A stretch of 64,000 nt of DNA from Brucella pituitosa (GCF_003049685.1 NZ_PYSY02000001.1:1240001-1304000), one strand, 5' to 3'; counted from the first letter of the stretch, positions 29,112 through 39,524 are shown. A program made the numbers and translations. Notes: generated by a model from the letters alone, not told the origin.

Positions 29112-30317
29112 ATGCGTGAGCGCATAATTTCGATTTTCGGCGGCGGACCTGCAGGGTTATTCGCCGCCGAACGCTTGTCGGCGCTTGGGCATTCCGTCAC
29201 GGTTTATGAACAGATGCCAACCGTTGGGCGCAAGTTTTTGCTGGCAGGCAAATCCGGTCTCAACATCACGCATTCCGAAGAATTTACACAATTTGCGCAG
29301 CGCTATGGCGCGAGCAACGATCATCTGTTGCCAGCGTTACAACAATTCACACCACAGAATTTACGCGACTGGGCAGATGCGCTCGGAGCTGAAACCTTTG
29401 TCGGTTCATCCGGTCGCGTTTTCCCGAAAGCGATGAAGGCTTCGCCTTTGTTGCGCGCGTGGGTACGTCGATTGGAAGCGCAGGGCGTCAAAGTACTGAC
29501 CCGTCATAAATGGATCGGCTTCAGCTCTGGCAAGCCACTGGTTCAAACGCCAAACGGAATTGAACCTGTATCGTGCGACGCAGCCCTTTTTGCCTTCGGT
29601 GGAGCAAGCTGGCCCAAGCTCGGCTCCAATGGCGTATGGAGCGAAATATTCGCAGAACAAGATATCCAGATTGCACCGATGCGTCCGGCCAATTGCGGTT
29701 TCGATGTCAATTGGAGTGACATCTTTGCCGAACGCTTCGCAGGCGAGCCAGTCAAGTCGGTGACGATCACCAGCAAGGCAGGCACAACACAAGGCGAGTT
29801 TGTGATTACGCGCGGTGGTGTCGAAGGTAGTCTTGTCTATGCGCACTCCGCCGCTCTGCGCGACGAACTGGAACAAAAAGGGCAAGCCAATCTGGTTCTT
29901 GATCTGGCGCCGGGACGCACAATCGAACGATTGACGCATGACCTATCACGACAAGATAAGAAGTTAAGTATCAGTAATATATTGCGAAAAGGGGCAGGGC
30001 TGACAGGCGTAAAAGCAGCTCTTGTGCTCGAATTTCAGCGGGAGAAAAACCCGACTATACTCGCACAGACCATCAAATCTCTCGCAATTCCACTTGTTCG
30101 TCCTCGACCGATTGAAGAAGCAATTTCTTCGGCAGGAGGCATAGAATGGAACGAGCTCAATGAGCACTATATGCTTAAAAAACTGCCCGGTATGTTCGTG
30201 GCTGGCGAGATGGTTGACTGGGAAGCCCCAACCGGCGGCTATCTCCTGACCGCATGTTTTGCGATGGGGCTGGCGGCAGCAAACGGCATCGATAACTGGT
30301 TACGAAACAAGGGTTAG
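29112..30317 (+). CDS. BaiN/HI0933-family FAD-dependent oxidoreductase (TIGR03862-like)
   Basis: 401 aa flavoprotein. N-terminal Rossmann motif IFGGGPAGLFAAERL, then the family-specific GRKFLLAGKSGLNITHS, FVGSSGRVFPKAMKASPLLRAW, and the C-terminal segment MFVAGEMVDWEAPTGGYLLTACFAMGLAAANG in two adjoining parts. These fit the HI0933/BaiN family of poorly characterised reductases. Substrate unknown. It follows cckA by 24 bp and may be co-transcribed, but no functional link is evident. Confidence 0.85.
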   Translation: MRERIISIFGGGPAGLFAAERLSALGHSVTVYEQMPTVGRKFLLAGKSGLNITHSEEFTQFAQRYGASNDHLLPALQQFTPQNLRDWADALGAETFVGSSGRVFPKAMKASPLLRAWVRRLEAQGVKVLTRHKWIGFSSGKPLVQTPNGIEPVSCDAALFAFGGASWPKLGSNGVWSEIFAEQDIQIAPMRPANCGFDVNWSDIFAERFAGEPVKSVTITSKAGTTQGEFVITRGGVEGSLVYAHSAALRDELEQKGQANLVLDLAPGRTIERLTHDLSRQDKKLSISNILRKGAGLTGVKAALVLEFQREKNPTILAQTIKSLAIPLVRPRPIEEAISSAGGIEWNELNEHYMLKKLPGMFVAGEMVDWEAPTGGYLLTACFAMGLAAANGIDNWLRNKG

Positions 30318-30350
30318 ATTTCTCAATCATCCGCGATATCGGGGGGCAAT

Positions 30351-31673
30351 ATGAAACGCTTTTTGAAAGTTACCGGTTCCATTGTCCTGATAGCCATTCT
30401 TGGCGTCGTATTATGGCTGAGCTTCAAGCCCCCGGAGCTTCTTAAAGTCGGCACAGGCTATGCCGCCAAGATTGTCTGCTCCAATGTCTTTCTGGCGCAT
30501 CGCGATGCTGAGGCCGTACTTGCCGACGATGTGCAGGCACCGGGGCATCCGCTGCTGAAATATCTCAACGTTTCCGTAAACGAGGCGCATCAAAGCGTTA
30601 CCGTGCACATCTTCGGCTTCTTTGCGCCAAGCAAAGCAATTTATCGTCCGGGGCTAGGCTGCGCCAATATTCATGACGAGGATTTACGTCCCGATCTGCA
30701 AATGCCAGCGGATACGGCAGCGCTTATATCCGACATCAGCATCAACCCGACAGTCCAGAACATTATAGAAAACCCGGCGCTAGCAGGGCCGGGCATGCGT
30801 GCAATCGCTGTTCTCAAGAATGGTGAAATTATTGCCGAAACCTATGGCAAGGGCTTTGATGCCAGCACTCCATTGCTTGGCTGGTCCATGACAAAATCGA
30901 TTATGGCGACCTTGATCGGTATGCGCATTGCGGAAGGCCACATGGATCTGAAACGCGACCACTTGCTGCCGGAATGGAACAGTGACGATCGTTCCAAAAT
31001 TACACTCGCTGATCTGATGGCCATGGAAAGCGGCCTCAAATTTGACGAAGATTATGGTAACGTCACGGACGTGACGCGCATGCTGTTCCTCGAGAACAAT
31101 ATGACTGGATTTGCCGCCTCTCTGCCGCTTGAAGCGGAACCAGGTACCAAATTCAATTATTCGAGCGGCACGGCAAACATCTTATCCAAACTCTATATGG
31201 AAAGCTTTAACAGTCGCGATGAAGCAATTGTCTATGCGCAAAAGGCGCTCTTTGAGCCGTTAGGCATCGCGAGCGCCACATTGGAGGCCGATGCCAGCGG
31301 CATTTTTGTTGGTTCTTCTTACCTCTATGCAAATGCGCGCGACTGGCTTTATCTCGCGCGATTTCTTCTCGACAATGGTAGGATTGGCGACAAACAACTG
31401 TTGCCAGCTGACTTCGTAAACTTCATGCGCCAACCGTCCAAAGCCTCAGAGGGGCGTTACGGATCGGCGCAAGTATGGCTGCAAAGTGCAGGAGTGCATG
31501 TTGGTACAGAAGGCATCCCGGCAGATGCCTTCTGGATATCAGGGCATGATGGACAGAGCATTCTCATCGTTCCGTCGATGCAGCTGGCAATTGTCCGCCT
31601 TGGTCTCACTCCGTCACGAACTGGATATAAAGTCCCAGAGCTTCAGGCGGCAGTGGTCAAAGCACTTCACTGA
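30351..31673 (+). CDS. Serine hydrolase, beta-lactamase/6-aminohexanoate-dimer hydrolase-like
   Basis: 440 aa. One N-terminal hydrophobic segment (VTGSIVLIAILGVVLWLSF) serves as membrane anchor or uncleaved signal. The class C beta-lactamase fold is shown by the catalytic SxxK motif SMTK in GWSMTKSIMATLIGMRI and the second motif YSS in FNYSSGTANIL; a late HDG (SGHDGQS) is probably the KTG-equivalent. Similar proteins include esterases and 6-aminohexanoate-dimer hydrolases; the natural substrate is unknown. It overlaps the convergent mechanosensitive channel gene by 7 bp. Confidence 0.83.
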   Translation: MKRFLKVTGSIVLIAILGVVLWLSFKPPELLKVGTGYAAKIVCSNVFLAHRDAEAVLADDVQAPGHPLLKYLNVSVNEAHQSVTVHIFGFFAPSKAIYRPGLGCANIHDEDLRPDLQMPADTAALISDISINPTVQNIIENPALAGPGMRAIAVLKNGEIIAETYGKGFDASTPLLGWSMTKSIMATLIGMRIAEGHMDLKRDHLLPEWNSDDRSKITLADLMAMESGLKFDEDYGNVTDVTRMLFLENNMTGFAASLPLEAEPGTKFNYSSGTANILSKLYMESFNSRDEAIVYAQKALFEPLGIASATLEADASGIFVGSSYLYANARDWLYLARFLLDNGRIGDKQLLPADFVNFMRQPSKASEGRYGSAQVWLQSAGVHVGTEGIPADAFWISGHDGQSILIVPSMQLAIVRLGLTPSRTGYKVPELQAAVVKALH

Positions 31674-32899
31674 TCCGGTTTCAGATCAACGAGGTTGAGT
31701 TTGCGAAAGTCTCCGCCGCTTGGATTCTGGAATGGATAAAGGCCAAACTCCGGCATGACTGCATAGAGATGATCGAAAATATCGGACTGGATCTGCTCGT
31801 AAGAAGCCCAGATTGTTGTGTTCGTGAAGCAGTAGATCTCGAGCGGTAAGCCGTCCGGTGTTGGGTCCATCTGGCGCACAATCAAAGTCATCCCTTTATG
31901 AATGCCGGGATGACTGCGCAGATAAGTTTCAACATAGGCTCGGAATGTTCCTATATTGGTAAAACGGCGCGTGTTGACCGGGTTCTTTGCCTTGTCGCCG
32001 AGCTTTGCATTCCAATCGGCGATTTCTTTCTCTTTCTTCGATAGATAAGCCGTCAGCTGATCAATGGATGCAAGGCTTTGGAGCTCTTCTTCGCTCAGAA
32101 AACGGATCGTCGCCTGATCGATAAACAGGGCACGCTTGATGCGTCGGCCACCCGATTGCTGCATCCCGCGATAGTTTTTCATCGGTTCGGTGATGAGCTT
32201 GCGGATTGGAACGGTGGTGATGGTCTTGTCGAAATTCTGCACCTTCACCGTATAAAGCGCGATCTCAACCACATCGCCATTGGCATCGAGGTTTTTCATC
32301 TCAATCCAGTCACCGACACGCACCATGTTTGAAGAGGCGATTTGCATACTGGCTACGAGCGAAAGCAGCGTATCCTGAAAAACCAGAATAAGTACTGCGG
32401 CCATAGCACCGACACCGGACAGAAGGATGATCGGGGATCGGTCCAGCAGCGTGGCAATTATAAGTACAATTGCCACGATATATATCGCGAGCTTGCTGAC
32501 CTGAATGTAGCCCTTGATTGGGCGGTCTTTCGCTTCTTCACGGCGGCTATAAAGCGTATCCACAACGCTTAGAAAAGCGCTCACTGTAAATGCCAGGGTC
32601 AGAATAATGAATGCCGTTGCAACATTACTGATGATCGTCAGTGCGGTCTGCGGCAACCCGGGCACAGCAGCAATGCCGGACGAAATAATCAAAGCCGGAA
32701 CGATGTTGGCCAGATGACTGACAACACCGTTTCTTTTCAGTTCCTCATCCTGACCAAAGGCCGTTCTCTGAACAACCCTGTCCAAGACTTTGAGCAATAT
32801 CGCTTTAATGAGGAAATTTGCGACAAATGCCGCAAGAAAAAGACCGCCAAGGGATGCAACCGTTTGCGCCCAAGGGTGGGCAATAAAGAATTCCGACAA
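31667..32899 (-). CDS. MscS-family mechanosensitive channel (YbdG/MscM-like)
   Basis: 410 aa, close to E. coli YbdG (415 aa). Five hydrophobic helices occur in the first half. The last, LLSGVGAMAAVLILVFQDTLLSLVASMQI, is the pore-lining helix with small residues. The beta domain follows (VRVGDWIEMKNLDANGDVVEI; TTVPIRKLITEPMKNYRGM). The insertion before the C-terminal part and the ending LYPFQNPSG suit the YbdG subfamily, which contributes to release of solutes on mild osmotic downshock. Confidence 0.9.
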   Translation of the reverse strand: MSEFFIAHPWAQTVASLGGLFLAAFVANFLIKAILLKVLDRVVQRTAFGQDEELKRNGVVSHLANIVPALIISSGIAAVPGLPQTALTIISNVATAFIILTLAFTVSAFLSVVDTLYSRREEAKDRPIKGYIQVSKLAIYIVAIVLIIATLLDRSPIILLSGVGAMAAVLILVFQDTLLSLVASMQIASSNMVRVGDWIEMKNLDANGDVVEIALYTVKVQNFDKTITTVPIRKLITEPMKNYRGMQQSGGRRIKRALFIDQATIRFLSEEELQSLASIDQLTAYLSKKEKEIADWNAKLGDKAKNPVNTRRFTNIGTFRAYVETYLRSHPGIHKGMTLIVRQMDPTPDGLPLEIYCFTNTTIWASYEQIQSDIFDHLYAVMPEFGLYPFQNPSGGDFRKLNLVDLKPDQ

Positions 32900-32994
32900 T
32901 AGACTTTCCCAAATGAAATGTTCGAATGATTTGGTGATTGTTCAACAGTGGTACGTGTATGAACTGCTGAAATCAACCGTTCGCATCATTTCAA

Positions 32995-33029
32995 ATAAAA
33001 GCCCCGGCCAGAGGCCAGGACTTTTATCC
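32995..33029 (-). terminator. Terminator of the PRC-barrel gene
   Basis: On the minus strand AAAAGTCCTGGCC and GGCCGGGGCTTTT pair around a TCT loop and end in a TTTT-ATTT tract. Confidence 0.82.
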
Positions 33030-33052
33030 ATACAGTACACAAGGATATAGTT

Positions 33053-33643
33053 TTACTGCGCAGGAGCAGGTGTTGCTGGCGCTGTAGACGGATCAGCCGC
33101 GGGCGCGTCTGTCGCTGGAGTCTCTGTCTCACCTGTAGCGGCTTTATCGGCTACACCGTCGGCAAAGAGTGCAGAACGATCAAAACTAGGTGCCTCGGTC
33201 AGCTGCTCCTTCGTGGCCTTGATGACCAACCACTTTTTGCCGTCGCTTCGTGTTGCAAGCTGTAACTGATCAGGGCTGACAGCCACGTCCTTCTCGCCGA
33301 CACCAAGGAAGCCACCGACACCAATCACGGCTGCCTGAATTTCGCCTTCAGGGCTGGTGATCAAATCGTTGAGCTTACCAACAGAGGCAGCATCGGCGGC
33401 GTCGCTCTCATAAACGGTCTGACCGATGAAGCTTGATACAAGGAGCTGTCCGTCCTTCGGTTCAACAAAGCCGATCTTATCGGCATCTTCAGAAGGCGGG
33501 CTGCCAAACATGTTCTGGGATGAGACTGGAAGCTCTGCTGCTGCAGGCGCTGCTTCGGTCGGTGCCGGAGTTGCCGTCTGCGCGAAAGCTGATCCACCGA
33601 TAAACAGTGCACACGTCGTTGTCAGAAGTGTTGTTCTAAGCAT
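33053..33643 (-). CDS. Secreted PRC-barrel domain protein
   Basis: 196 aa from the chosen start. Signal peptide MLRTTLLTTTCALFIGGSAFA, a Pro/Ala-rich linker, then a PRC-barrel-like domain (DGQLLVSSFIGQTVYESD; VGKLNDLITSPEGEIQAAVIGVGGFLGVGEKDVAV in adjoining parts), and a Thr/Ala/Pro-rich tail. PRC-barrel proteins of this kind are common periplasmic proteins of Rhizobiales, often induced by stress; function unknown. The start was set at the ATG lying 6 nt after AAGGAG; upstream in-frame ATGs are inferior. Confidence 0.82.
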   Translation of the reverse strand: MLRTTLLTTTCALFIGGSAFAQTATPAPTEAAPAAAELPVSSQNMFGSPPSEDADKIGFVEPKDGQLLVSSFIGQTVYESDAADAASVGKLNDLITSPEGEIQAAVIGVGGFLGVGEKDVAVSPDQLQLATRSDGKKWLVIKATKEQLTEAPSFDRSALFADGVADKAATGETETPATDAPAADPSTAPATPAPAQ

Positions 33644-33775
33644 AACCATCTCCTTTATACGCTCGGTTGCATTAGTTGAACGTAGAGAGATGAATTGTGT
33701 TCCGAATTTTTTATATTTTTTTATGAACAATAAGGATCTGAATAAGAGATATAAATCAGCTTAGAATGTATTTTA

Positions 33776-33806
33776 AAAATAAAACAGGCCGGTTGAAACC
33801 GGCCTG
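33776..33806 (-). terminator. Rho-independent terminator of nrdJ
   Basis: Perfect palindrome CAGGCCGGTTTCAACCGG plus CCTG, followed on the minus strand by TTTTATTTTT. Confidence 0.92.
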
Positions 33807-33832
33807 AATTTTATATTCAATCGAAATGCAGA

Positions 33833-36800
33833 TTAACTGCAACCACTTGTAGCGCCGCACGTATCACACTTGAGGCAAGTGCCGTTGCGAACCATGGTGA
33901 AGTTCTGGCACTCCGTGCAGCTGTCACCCGTGTAGCCCTGCATCATCGATTTGATACGGCGATCAGCTTCGAGCTTCTTGGCCGCATTCGTCGTTTCTGC
34001 ACGAGCAGATGCCGCATCAGCTGCTGCCTTGTCAGAGAACAGCTCGGTTGCTGCCTGATTTTCCTGCTGAGGTGCTGGTGTTGCCTGCTCCTCAAACTCG
34101 CGCTTGAGTGCAGTCGCCCCTTCAGTAACCAGACCAACTGTGCCCGCGCGCGGGGAGGAGGATTTCAATGTCGTAACATTTGAACCTTGTGGTGCCGATG
34201 TAGCCGATCCCTTTGATTCATTGCCGGGCAGGGTGCCGGATGGGGTGTTTGACACCAATGTCGGCTTGTAGCCGCGTGTCCAGCCGGTGGAAACGAGATT
34301 GGTTTTGCCTTCCTGAATGCCCTTACCGAGCGCCGTGTTCGAGAAATCGCTCGTATCGACATGAGCGAGATCGTTGCGGCCAAGGTAAGACACAGCCAGT
34401 TCACGGAAGACATAATCGATGATCGACGTTGCCGTCTTGATCGCATCATTGCCGATGACCATGCCCGCAGGCTCGAACTTCGTGAACGTAAATGCCTCGA
34501 CATATTCTTCGAGCGGCACGCCATATTGAAGGCCGAGCGACACAGCAATAGCGAAGTTGTTCATCATTGCGCGGAAGGCAGCACCTTCTTTGTGCATATC
34601 AATGAAGATTTCACCGAGGCGACCATTACCAAACTCACCTGTGCGAAGGTAAACCTTATGACCACCTACGACTGCCTTCTGCGTGTAACCCTGACGACGG
34701 TTCGGCAGCTTCTCACGCTCATGAACAATCTTTTCGATGACTTTTTCAACGACGCGCTCTGTGATCTGAACAGCACGCGCTGCTGCCGGCGCTTCGATCA
34801 GCGCTTCAACCGCATCATCTTCGTCTTCATCGTCCGAGATAAGTGAAGCATTCAGTGGCTGTGAAAGCTTCGAACCATCGCGATAAAGCGCATTGGCCTT
34901 GAGTGCCAGCTTCCATGAAAGCATGTAAGCACTCTTGCAATCTTCAACGGTCGCTTCATTCGGCATGTTGATGGTCTTGGAGATTGCACCCGAAATGAAC
35001 GGCTGTGCCGCTGCCATCATCCAGATATGGCTTTCGACCGAAAGATAGCGCTTGCCGATTTTGCCGCAAGGATTGGCGCAATCAAACACTGCATAATGCT
35101 CTTCTTTCAGGAAAGGAGCGCCTTCAAGCGTCATCGCTCCGCAAACATGAACGTTAGCTGCTTCGATTTCCTTCTTGGCAAAACCAATCGCTGGCAGCAA
35201 TTCAAACGAGAAATCGTTGAGCTGCTCATCGGTGAGCTTGAGCACGTCCTTGCAGAAATCTTCGCCAAGCGTCCACTTGTTGAAAGCGAACTTGATGTCG
35301 AATGCGCTTTTCAGAGCGGCATTCAGCACTTCAATCTTCTCGTCAGTAAAGCCCTTAGCTTTGAGTGTCGAAGGATTGACGCCGGGTGCCTGATTGAGAT
35401 TGCCGTGACCGACAGCATAAGCTTCGATTTCAGCAATCTGGCTTTCCGAATAGCCGAGCGTGCGCAGTGCTTCCGGCACAGCGCGATTGATGATCTTGAA
35501 GTAACCGCCGCCAGCGAGCTTCTTGAACTTCACCAGAGCAAAGTCAGGCTCAATACCGGTCGTATCACAATCCATGACGAGGCCGATCGTGCCGGTTGGC
35601 GCGATAACTGTTGCCTGCGCATTGCGGTAGCCGTGCTTTTCACCGAGTTCCAGTGCCTTGTCCCATGCAGCGCGCGCGTGGGTGATCATGTCCTGATCAG
35701 GGCAATCTTCAGCAATCAGGCCGACCGGATTAACGGCAAGGCCTTCATAACCATCATTTTCGCCATAAGCCGCACGGCGATGATTGCGAATGACGCGGAG
35801 CATGCTTTCGGCATTTGGCTCATAGCTTGGGAAAGCACCGAGTTCCTTGGCCATTTCAGCAGAAGTGGCATAGGCAACACCGGTCATGATCGCGGTGAGG
35901 GCGCCACAGATCGCACGGCCTTCATCTGAGTCGTAAGGAATGCCGGAAGTCATCAGCAGGCCACCAATATTGGCGTAGCCGAGGCCGAGGGTACGATACT
36001 CATACGAGAGACGGGCGATTTCCTTCGAAGGGAACTGCGCCATCATCACAGAAATTTCGAGAACCATGGTCCAAAGACGAGCGGTATGCTCATAAGCGCT
36101 AATGTCGAACGAGCCGTCCTTGTTGCGGTAGGTCAACAGGTTGATCGACGCCAGATTACAAGCCGTATCATCGAGGAACATATATTCCGAGCACGGATTG
36201 GATGCGCGGATTGGGCCAGCCGCAGGGCAGGTGTGCCAATCGTTCATCGTGGTGTTGAAATGCAGACCCGGATCAGCGGATGCCCAGGCAGCGTAACCGA
36301 TCTTCTCCCAAAGATCGCGCGCCTTGAGCGTTTTCATCACGCGGCCATCGCGGCGCGCAGTCAGGTTCCAGTCACCGTCAGTTTCGACAGCGCGCAGGAA
36401 TTCGTCTTTGAGCGAGACGGAATTGTTCGAATTCTGACCCGACACGGTGAGATAGGCTTCCGAATCCCAATCGGTGTCATAGGTCTTGAACTCAATGTCC
36501 GTATAACCCTGACGCGCAAACTGAATGACACGCTTGACGTAGTTTTCCGGAACCTGATTCTTCTTTGCAGCCTTGATTTCGCGCTTGAGGGCAGGGTTCT
36601 TGGACGCATCAAAGCAATCGTCATTGTCAGCTTCGCAATTAACGCAAGCCTTCATGATCGCTGTCAGATGCTGCTTGACGATCTTGGAGCCAGTGACGAG
36701 AGCCGCAACCTTCTGCTCTTCCTTCACCTTCCAGTCGATATATTCTTCGATATCCGGATGGTCGACATCGACAACCACCATCTTGGCTGCGCGACGTGTC

Positions 36801-37618
36801 GTGCCACCAGACTTGATCGCACCCGCTGCACGGTCACCGATCTTAAGAAAGCTCATCAGGCCGGAAGACTTGCCGCCACCCGAAAGCTTTTCACCAGCAC
36901 CGCGCAGATGCGAGAAGTTGGAGCCGGTGCCGGAACCATATTTGAACAGACGTGCTTCACGAACCCAGAGATCCATGATGCCGCCTTCATTGACGAGATC
37001 ATCACCAACCGACTGAATGAAGCAGGCATGTGGCTGTGGATGTTCGTAAGCGGACTTGGATTTCGTCAGCTTGCCGGTCTGCCAGTCAACATAGAAGTGC
37101 CCCTGACCCGGGCCATCAATACCATAGGCCCAATGCAGGCCAGTGTTGAACCATTGTGGGCTGTTTGGTGCGACACGCTGCGTTGCAAGCATATAAGCGA
37201 GTTCATCGCGGAAAGCGCTCGCATCTTCTTCTGAGTTGAAGTAGCCGCCCTTCCAGCCCCAATAGGTCCAGGTGCCCGCCAGACGATCAAAAACCTGACA
37301 TGCATCCATTTCAGAACCAAAACGCTCATCTTCCGGAAGCTTGGACAGAGCGTCTTCATCCGGAACCGAGCGCCAGAGCCACGATGGAACATCGTTCTCT
37401 TCAATTTTTTTCAGACGGGCAGGGACTCCGGCTTTGCGGAAATATTTCTGCGCAAGAATGTCTGCGGCAACCTGGCTGAACTGCGCCGGGACATTGATGT
37501 CCTCAAGGCGAAACACCACCGAGCCATCGGGATTCTTGATCTCACTGGTCGCCGTGCGGAATTCGATCTCCGCATAGGCCGACTGGTTTTCTTTCGTAAA
37601 ACGGCGTTCGATCTTCAT
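33833..37618 (-). CDS. nrdJ: Vitamin B12-dependent (class II) ribonucleotide reductase
   Basis: Reduces ribonucleotides to deoxyribonucleotides with adenosylcobalamin, independent of oxygen. About 1261 aa, normal for long proteobacterial NrdJ. Recognisable segments are [59 protein letters not shown] (finger-loop region), and [22 protein letters not shown] in adjoining parts. The C-terminal Cys-rich tail ([23 protein letters not shown]) regenerates the active site. An alternative ATG 9 nt upstream exists; neither has a strong ribosome-binding site. An NrdR-box-like palindrome lies about 20 bp upstream. Confidence 0.96.
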   Translation of the reverse strand: MKIERRFTKENQSAYAEIEFRTATSEIKNPDGSVVFRLEDINVPAQFSQVAADILAQKYFRKAGVPARLKKIEENDVPSWLWRSVPDEDALSKLPEDERFGSEMDACQVFDRLAGTWTYWGWKGGYFNSEEDASAFRDELAYMLATQRVAPNSPQWFNTGLHWAYGIDGPGQGHFYVDWQTGKLTKSKSAYEHPQPHACFIQSVGDDLVNEGGIMDLWVREARLFKYGSGTGSNFSHLRGAGEKLSGGGKSSGLMSFLKIGDRAAGAIKSGGTTRRAAKMVVVDVDHPDIEEYIDWKVKEEQKVAALVTGSKIVKQHLTAIMKACVNCEADNDDCFDASKNPALKREIKAAKKNQVPENYVKRVIQFARQGYTDIEFKTYDTDWDSEAYLTVSGQNSNNSVSLKDEFLRAVETDGDWNLTARRDGRVMKTLKARDLWEKIGYAAWASADPGLHFNTTMNDWHTCPAAGPIRASNPCSEYMFLDDTACNLASINLLTYRNKDGSFDISAYEHTARLWTMVLEISVMMAQFPSKEIARLSYEYRTLGLGYANIGGLLMTSGIPYDSDEGRAICGALTAIMTGVAYATSAEMAKELGAFPSYEPNAESMLRVIRNHRRAAYGENDGYEGLAVNPVGLIAEDCPDQDMITHARAAWDKALELGEKHGYRNAQATVIAPTGTIGLVMDCDTTGIEPDFALVKFKKLAGGGYFKIINRAVPEALRTLGYSESQIAEIEAYAVGHGNLNQAPGVNPSTLKAKGFTDEKIEVLNAALKSAFDIKFAFNKWTLGEDFCKDVLKLTDEQLNDFSFELLPAIGFAKKEIEAANVHVCGAMTLEGAPFLKEEHYAVFDCANPCGKIGKRYLSVESHIWMMAAAQPFISGAISKTINMPNEATVEDCKSAYMLSWKLALKANALYRDGSKLSQPLNASLISDDEDEDDAVEALIEAPAAARAVQITERVVEKVIEKIVHEREKLPNRRQGYTQKAVVGGHKVYLRTGEFGNGRLGEIFIDMHKEGAAFRAMMNNFAIAVSLGLQYGVPLEEYVEAFTFTKFEPAGMVIGNDAIKTATSIIDYVFRELAVSYLGRNDLAHVDTSDFSNTALGKGIQEGKTNLVSTGWTRGYKPTLVSNTPSGTLPGNESKGSATSAPQGSNVTTLKSSSPRAGTVGLVTEGATALKREFEEQATPAPQQENQAATELFSDKAAADAASARAETTNAAKKLEADRRIKSMMQGYTGDSCTECQNFTMVRNGTCLKCDTCGATSGCS

Positions 37619-37636
37619 CTGTCCCATCCAAACGTT

Positions 37637-37646
37637 CTATATATAG
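37637..37646. promoter_or_regulatory. NrdR-box-like palindrome upstream of nrdJ
   Basis: Core CTATATATAG matches the centre of the NrdR-box consensus (ACAC-wATATATw-GTGT). The flanks match poorly and no second box 31-32 bp away was found, so the call is tentative. Position between promoter and start suits repression by NrdR. Confidence 0.4.
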
Positions 37647-37728
37647 TAGCCAGACTGATCAATTTCAGCCCTAATTCAGCCTTGGCGTGCCAGCCACAAC
37701 AGGTGTCCTGCATATTCGTTTCGAACGT

Positions 37729-37879
37729 CCTCCCTGTGTGGGAGGGCAGTCGTGTTAAGGAGCGTGCTCCTCGATAATTTCTCGGCCAACCTTGCTCACG
37801 AAGGCATGATTGGTGTTCCAGCCGTAAGGCCGGTCTTATTCGAAGTCATGCGAGTTTGCGGATAAGGTTTTTCCTTATC
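37729..37879. other. Hairpin-rich segment, possible structured RNA
   Basis: Four stem-loops within 150 bp: CCTCCC/GGGAGG (37729-37745), AGGAG/CTCCT (37758-37771), CCAGCC/GGCCGG with one mismatch (37818-37833), and GATAAGG/CCTTATC (37861-37879). This could be a small RNA on either strand or the nrdJ leader. I do not recognise the family. Confidence 0.35.
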
Positions 37880-38352
37880 TGGTATGTTATCATGATTGAA
37901 AATACTAAATCTAGTATTAATCCGACATCAACACCAACAAAACTCATCTTTCCTGCCAAGCTAAGCCTCTGAATTTCAGACGCAAAAAATCCCGCGCGAT
38001 AAACATCTTTTCGACGCACCGCCCGTTACTGACTCGACTAAATTGAAGAAAAGGCCAACACAACCTGACGCCCGGCCACGCTACTCACGCAACGATCATT
38101 CCATAAAAAACGACTCGGAGATGAGCGTCAAGCTTTGGTTTACCATATGGCTTCCAACGCTAGATATTGTGAGAAAGTGCTGGGGGCAAATGTGGATAAC
38201 GGGGAGAATGACAGTTATATGAAGGGGAAAAGAAATCCTCCCCACAGGCCCGAGGCCACCGTTGGTTTGAAACTCGCTCAACAAGAGCAATGACCTTCAT
38301 CCCATCTAATCTAGTTTGACGGTCAAGCCAGCGTTGCGGCTGGTGGTCTGAA

Positions 38353-38397
38353 TTCGACATTTACATCCCTCGATTACAAGCTCGGACAAATGTCGAA
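38353..38397. repeat. Inverted repeat TTCGACATTT / AAATGTCGAA
   Basis: Perfect 10-bp arms separated by 25 bp, in gene-free DNA. Confidence 0.6.
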
Positions 38398-38427
38398 ATC
38401 AAAAAGACCACTGGCAAGTTTACGAAT

Positions 38428-38505
38428 CTAGTGGATTTTTCGAATTTGACGTTTGAAACTGCGTTGCAGTCGGTCGGGGTTAAAACGTCAAATTCATTCC
38501 ACTAG
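38428..38505. repeat. Long imperfect inverted repeat upstream of the lipoprotein gene
   Basis: CTAGTGGATTTTTCGAATTT followed by GACGTTT at the left pairs with AAACGTCAAATTCATTCC followed by ACTAG at the right. Possibly the ends of a small non-autonomous element, or an operator or terminator structure. Confidence 0.5.
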
Positions 38506-38581
38506 GATAGATAAGTGCCATTTATCTCCAACTCCGGCTAAGCCTGAGTTCTTATTCGTTTATATTTTTCCAGGGGGAAAC

Positions 38582-38893
38582 TTGAAACCTTTGTTAATGA
38601 CATCTGTGCTTTTTACAGCACTCTCTCTCACCGCCTGTACAACCACGCCCGCTTCCAATTCAGCCTCAGTAATTACCTCTGATGCCTGCGGAGCTTCGCA
38701 ATATCAAAAATTGGTTGGCGGCCCATCCTCTGCGACAACAGGATTAACAATCCCGGGAGATTCACGTCATTATGGCCGTGAAGAGCGTGTCGCAACCGAT
38801 AAGCCTTCGCGTCTAAATTTCGTTCACAGCGGGACCGCGACCGAATCCGTAATTAATCCGAAATCTACTGTGATACGCGTATTTTGTGGGTAA
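38582..38893 (+). CDS. Lipoprotein of the I78 peptidase-inhibitor family
   Basis: About 103 aa from a TTG start with GGGGG 5 nt upstream; the next in-frame start is the ATG at 38597. Signal peptide MKPLLMTSVLFTALSLTAC ends in lipobox LTAC. The mature domain (DACGASQYQKLVGGP, IPGDSRHYGREERVATDKPS, RLNFV, ending VIRVFCG) matches small I78-type inhibitors, including the two Cys that form the disulfide. It presumably protects the cell from serine proteases in the periplasm. A longer open frame upstream lacks a ribosome-binding site and was not used. Confidence 0.75.
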   Translation: MKPLLMTSVLFTALSLTACTTTPASNSASVITSDACGASQYQKLVGGPSSATTGLTIPGDSRHYGREERVATDKPSRLNFVHSGTATESVINPKSTVIRVFCG

Positions 38894-39035
38894 AATCCCA
38901 ATAAAGCTCCGATAACCGGGAACAAAAGTGGAATCGTGATCTATTTATTGCAGATGTCACGACATTCCTGGGCATGCCTCAATCATTTCAATTGAGGCAT
39001 GCCCAAAAAATATTCTTTAAAATGCACTAAACAGA

Positions 39036-39524
39036 TTATTCAGCGGCAATTGCCATACGTGAACCGTCAAAATCCAACAGAATGCGCTTAAGATCGATTT
39101 CATCGACCCGCTCGGCTGCTTCACGCGGGGAAACCCACTCGCAAACACGTTGATCACGTTCCGGCCAATCCTTAGCACGCTCGATAAAGTGCAGAGCGTA
39201 GACCGCAACCGTAAACTGGTTGATGCATTCTGGTGGCAGGTCGCTCTTGCAATAATCAAAGCTCCCGATTGGCTGAGATAATATCTCACCACGTACGCCA
39301 GCTTCTTCATAAGCTTCGCGAGCAGCCGTCTCCGCAAGCGTGCGGCCAACTTGTGGCCATCCCTTGGGAATCACCCAACGGCCGGTTCCACGACTGGTGA
39401 TGACAAGAACCTGCAATTCATGCGCTTCGTAGCGGTACACAAGTGCCGCAACTTGTTGCAAACGACCGGAAGGCGTCAGAATACGCTTTTCCGTTGCAAC
39501 AAATTTTTTAGCCTGTGTTTTCAC
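39036..39524 (-). CDS. NUDIX hydrolase
   Basis: 162 aa from the chosen GTG start (MKTQAKKFVATEKRI); a longer in-frame start at 39602 would give 188 aa. Complete Nudix box GRTLAETAAREAYEEAGV (G-x5-E-x7-REUxEExGU) after the WVIPKGWP strand, which resembles diphosphoinositol/diadenosine polyphosphate hydrolases of the MutT/NUDT3-like type. Substrate unknown. GGTGGGAC 7 nt before the GTG supports this start. Confidence 0.85.
   Translation of the reverse strand: MKTQAKKFVATEKRILTPSGRLQQVAALVYRYEAHELQVLVITSRGTGRWVIPKGWPQVGRTLAETAAREAYEEAGVRGEILSQPIGSFDYCKSDLPPECINQFTVAVYALHFIERAKDWPERDQRVCEWVSPREAAERVDEIDLKRILLDFDGSRMAIAAE

Larger units (their letters stand above)
37628..38581. other. Long non-coding interval between nrdJ and the I78-type lipoprotein
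   Basis: About 950 bp. It contains an NrdR-box-like palindrome, a run of four hairpins (37729-37879), and two inverted repeats near the right end. Two short overlapping minus-strand frames around 38096-38360 have no ribosome-binding site and no recognisable similarity. No cobalamin riboswitch hallmarks were found. Confidence 0.5.

Noticed and set aside
36086..37234. 382-codon plus-strand open frame
   Set aside because: Lies fully inside nrdJ, whose protein is unmistakable; codon pattern is that of an antisense shadow.
37628..38095. Cobalamin riboswitch upstream of nrdJ
   Set aside because: No GGGAA/GGTGCAAATCC segment, no GCCACTG, and only a weak resemblance (GGACACCTG) to the B12 box.
38096..38360. 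Two overlapping short minus-strand frames
   Set aside because: No ribosome-binding site, atypical composition, no family resemblance.
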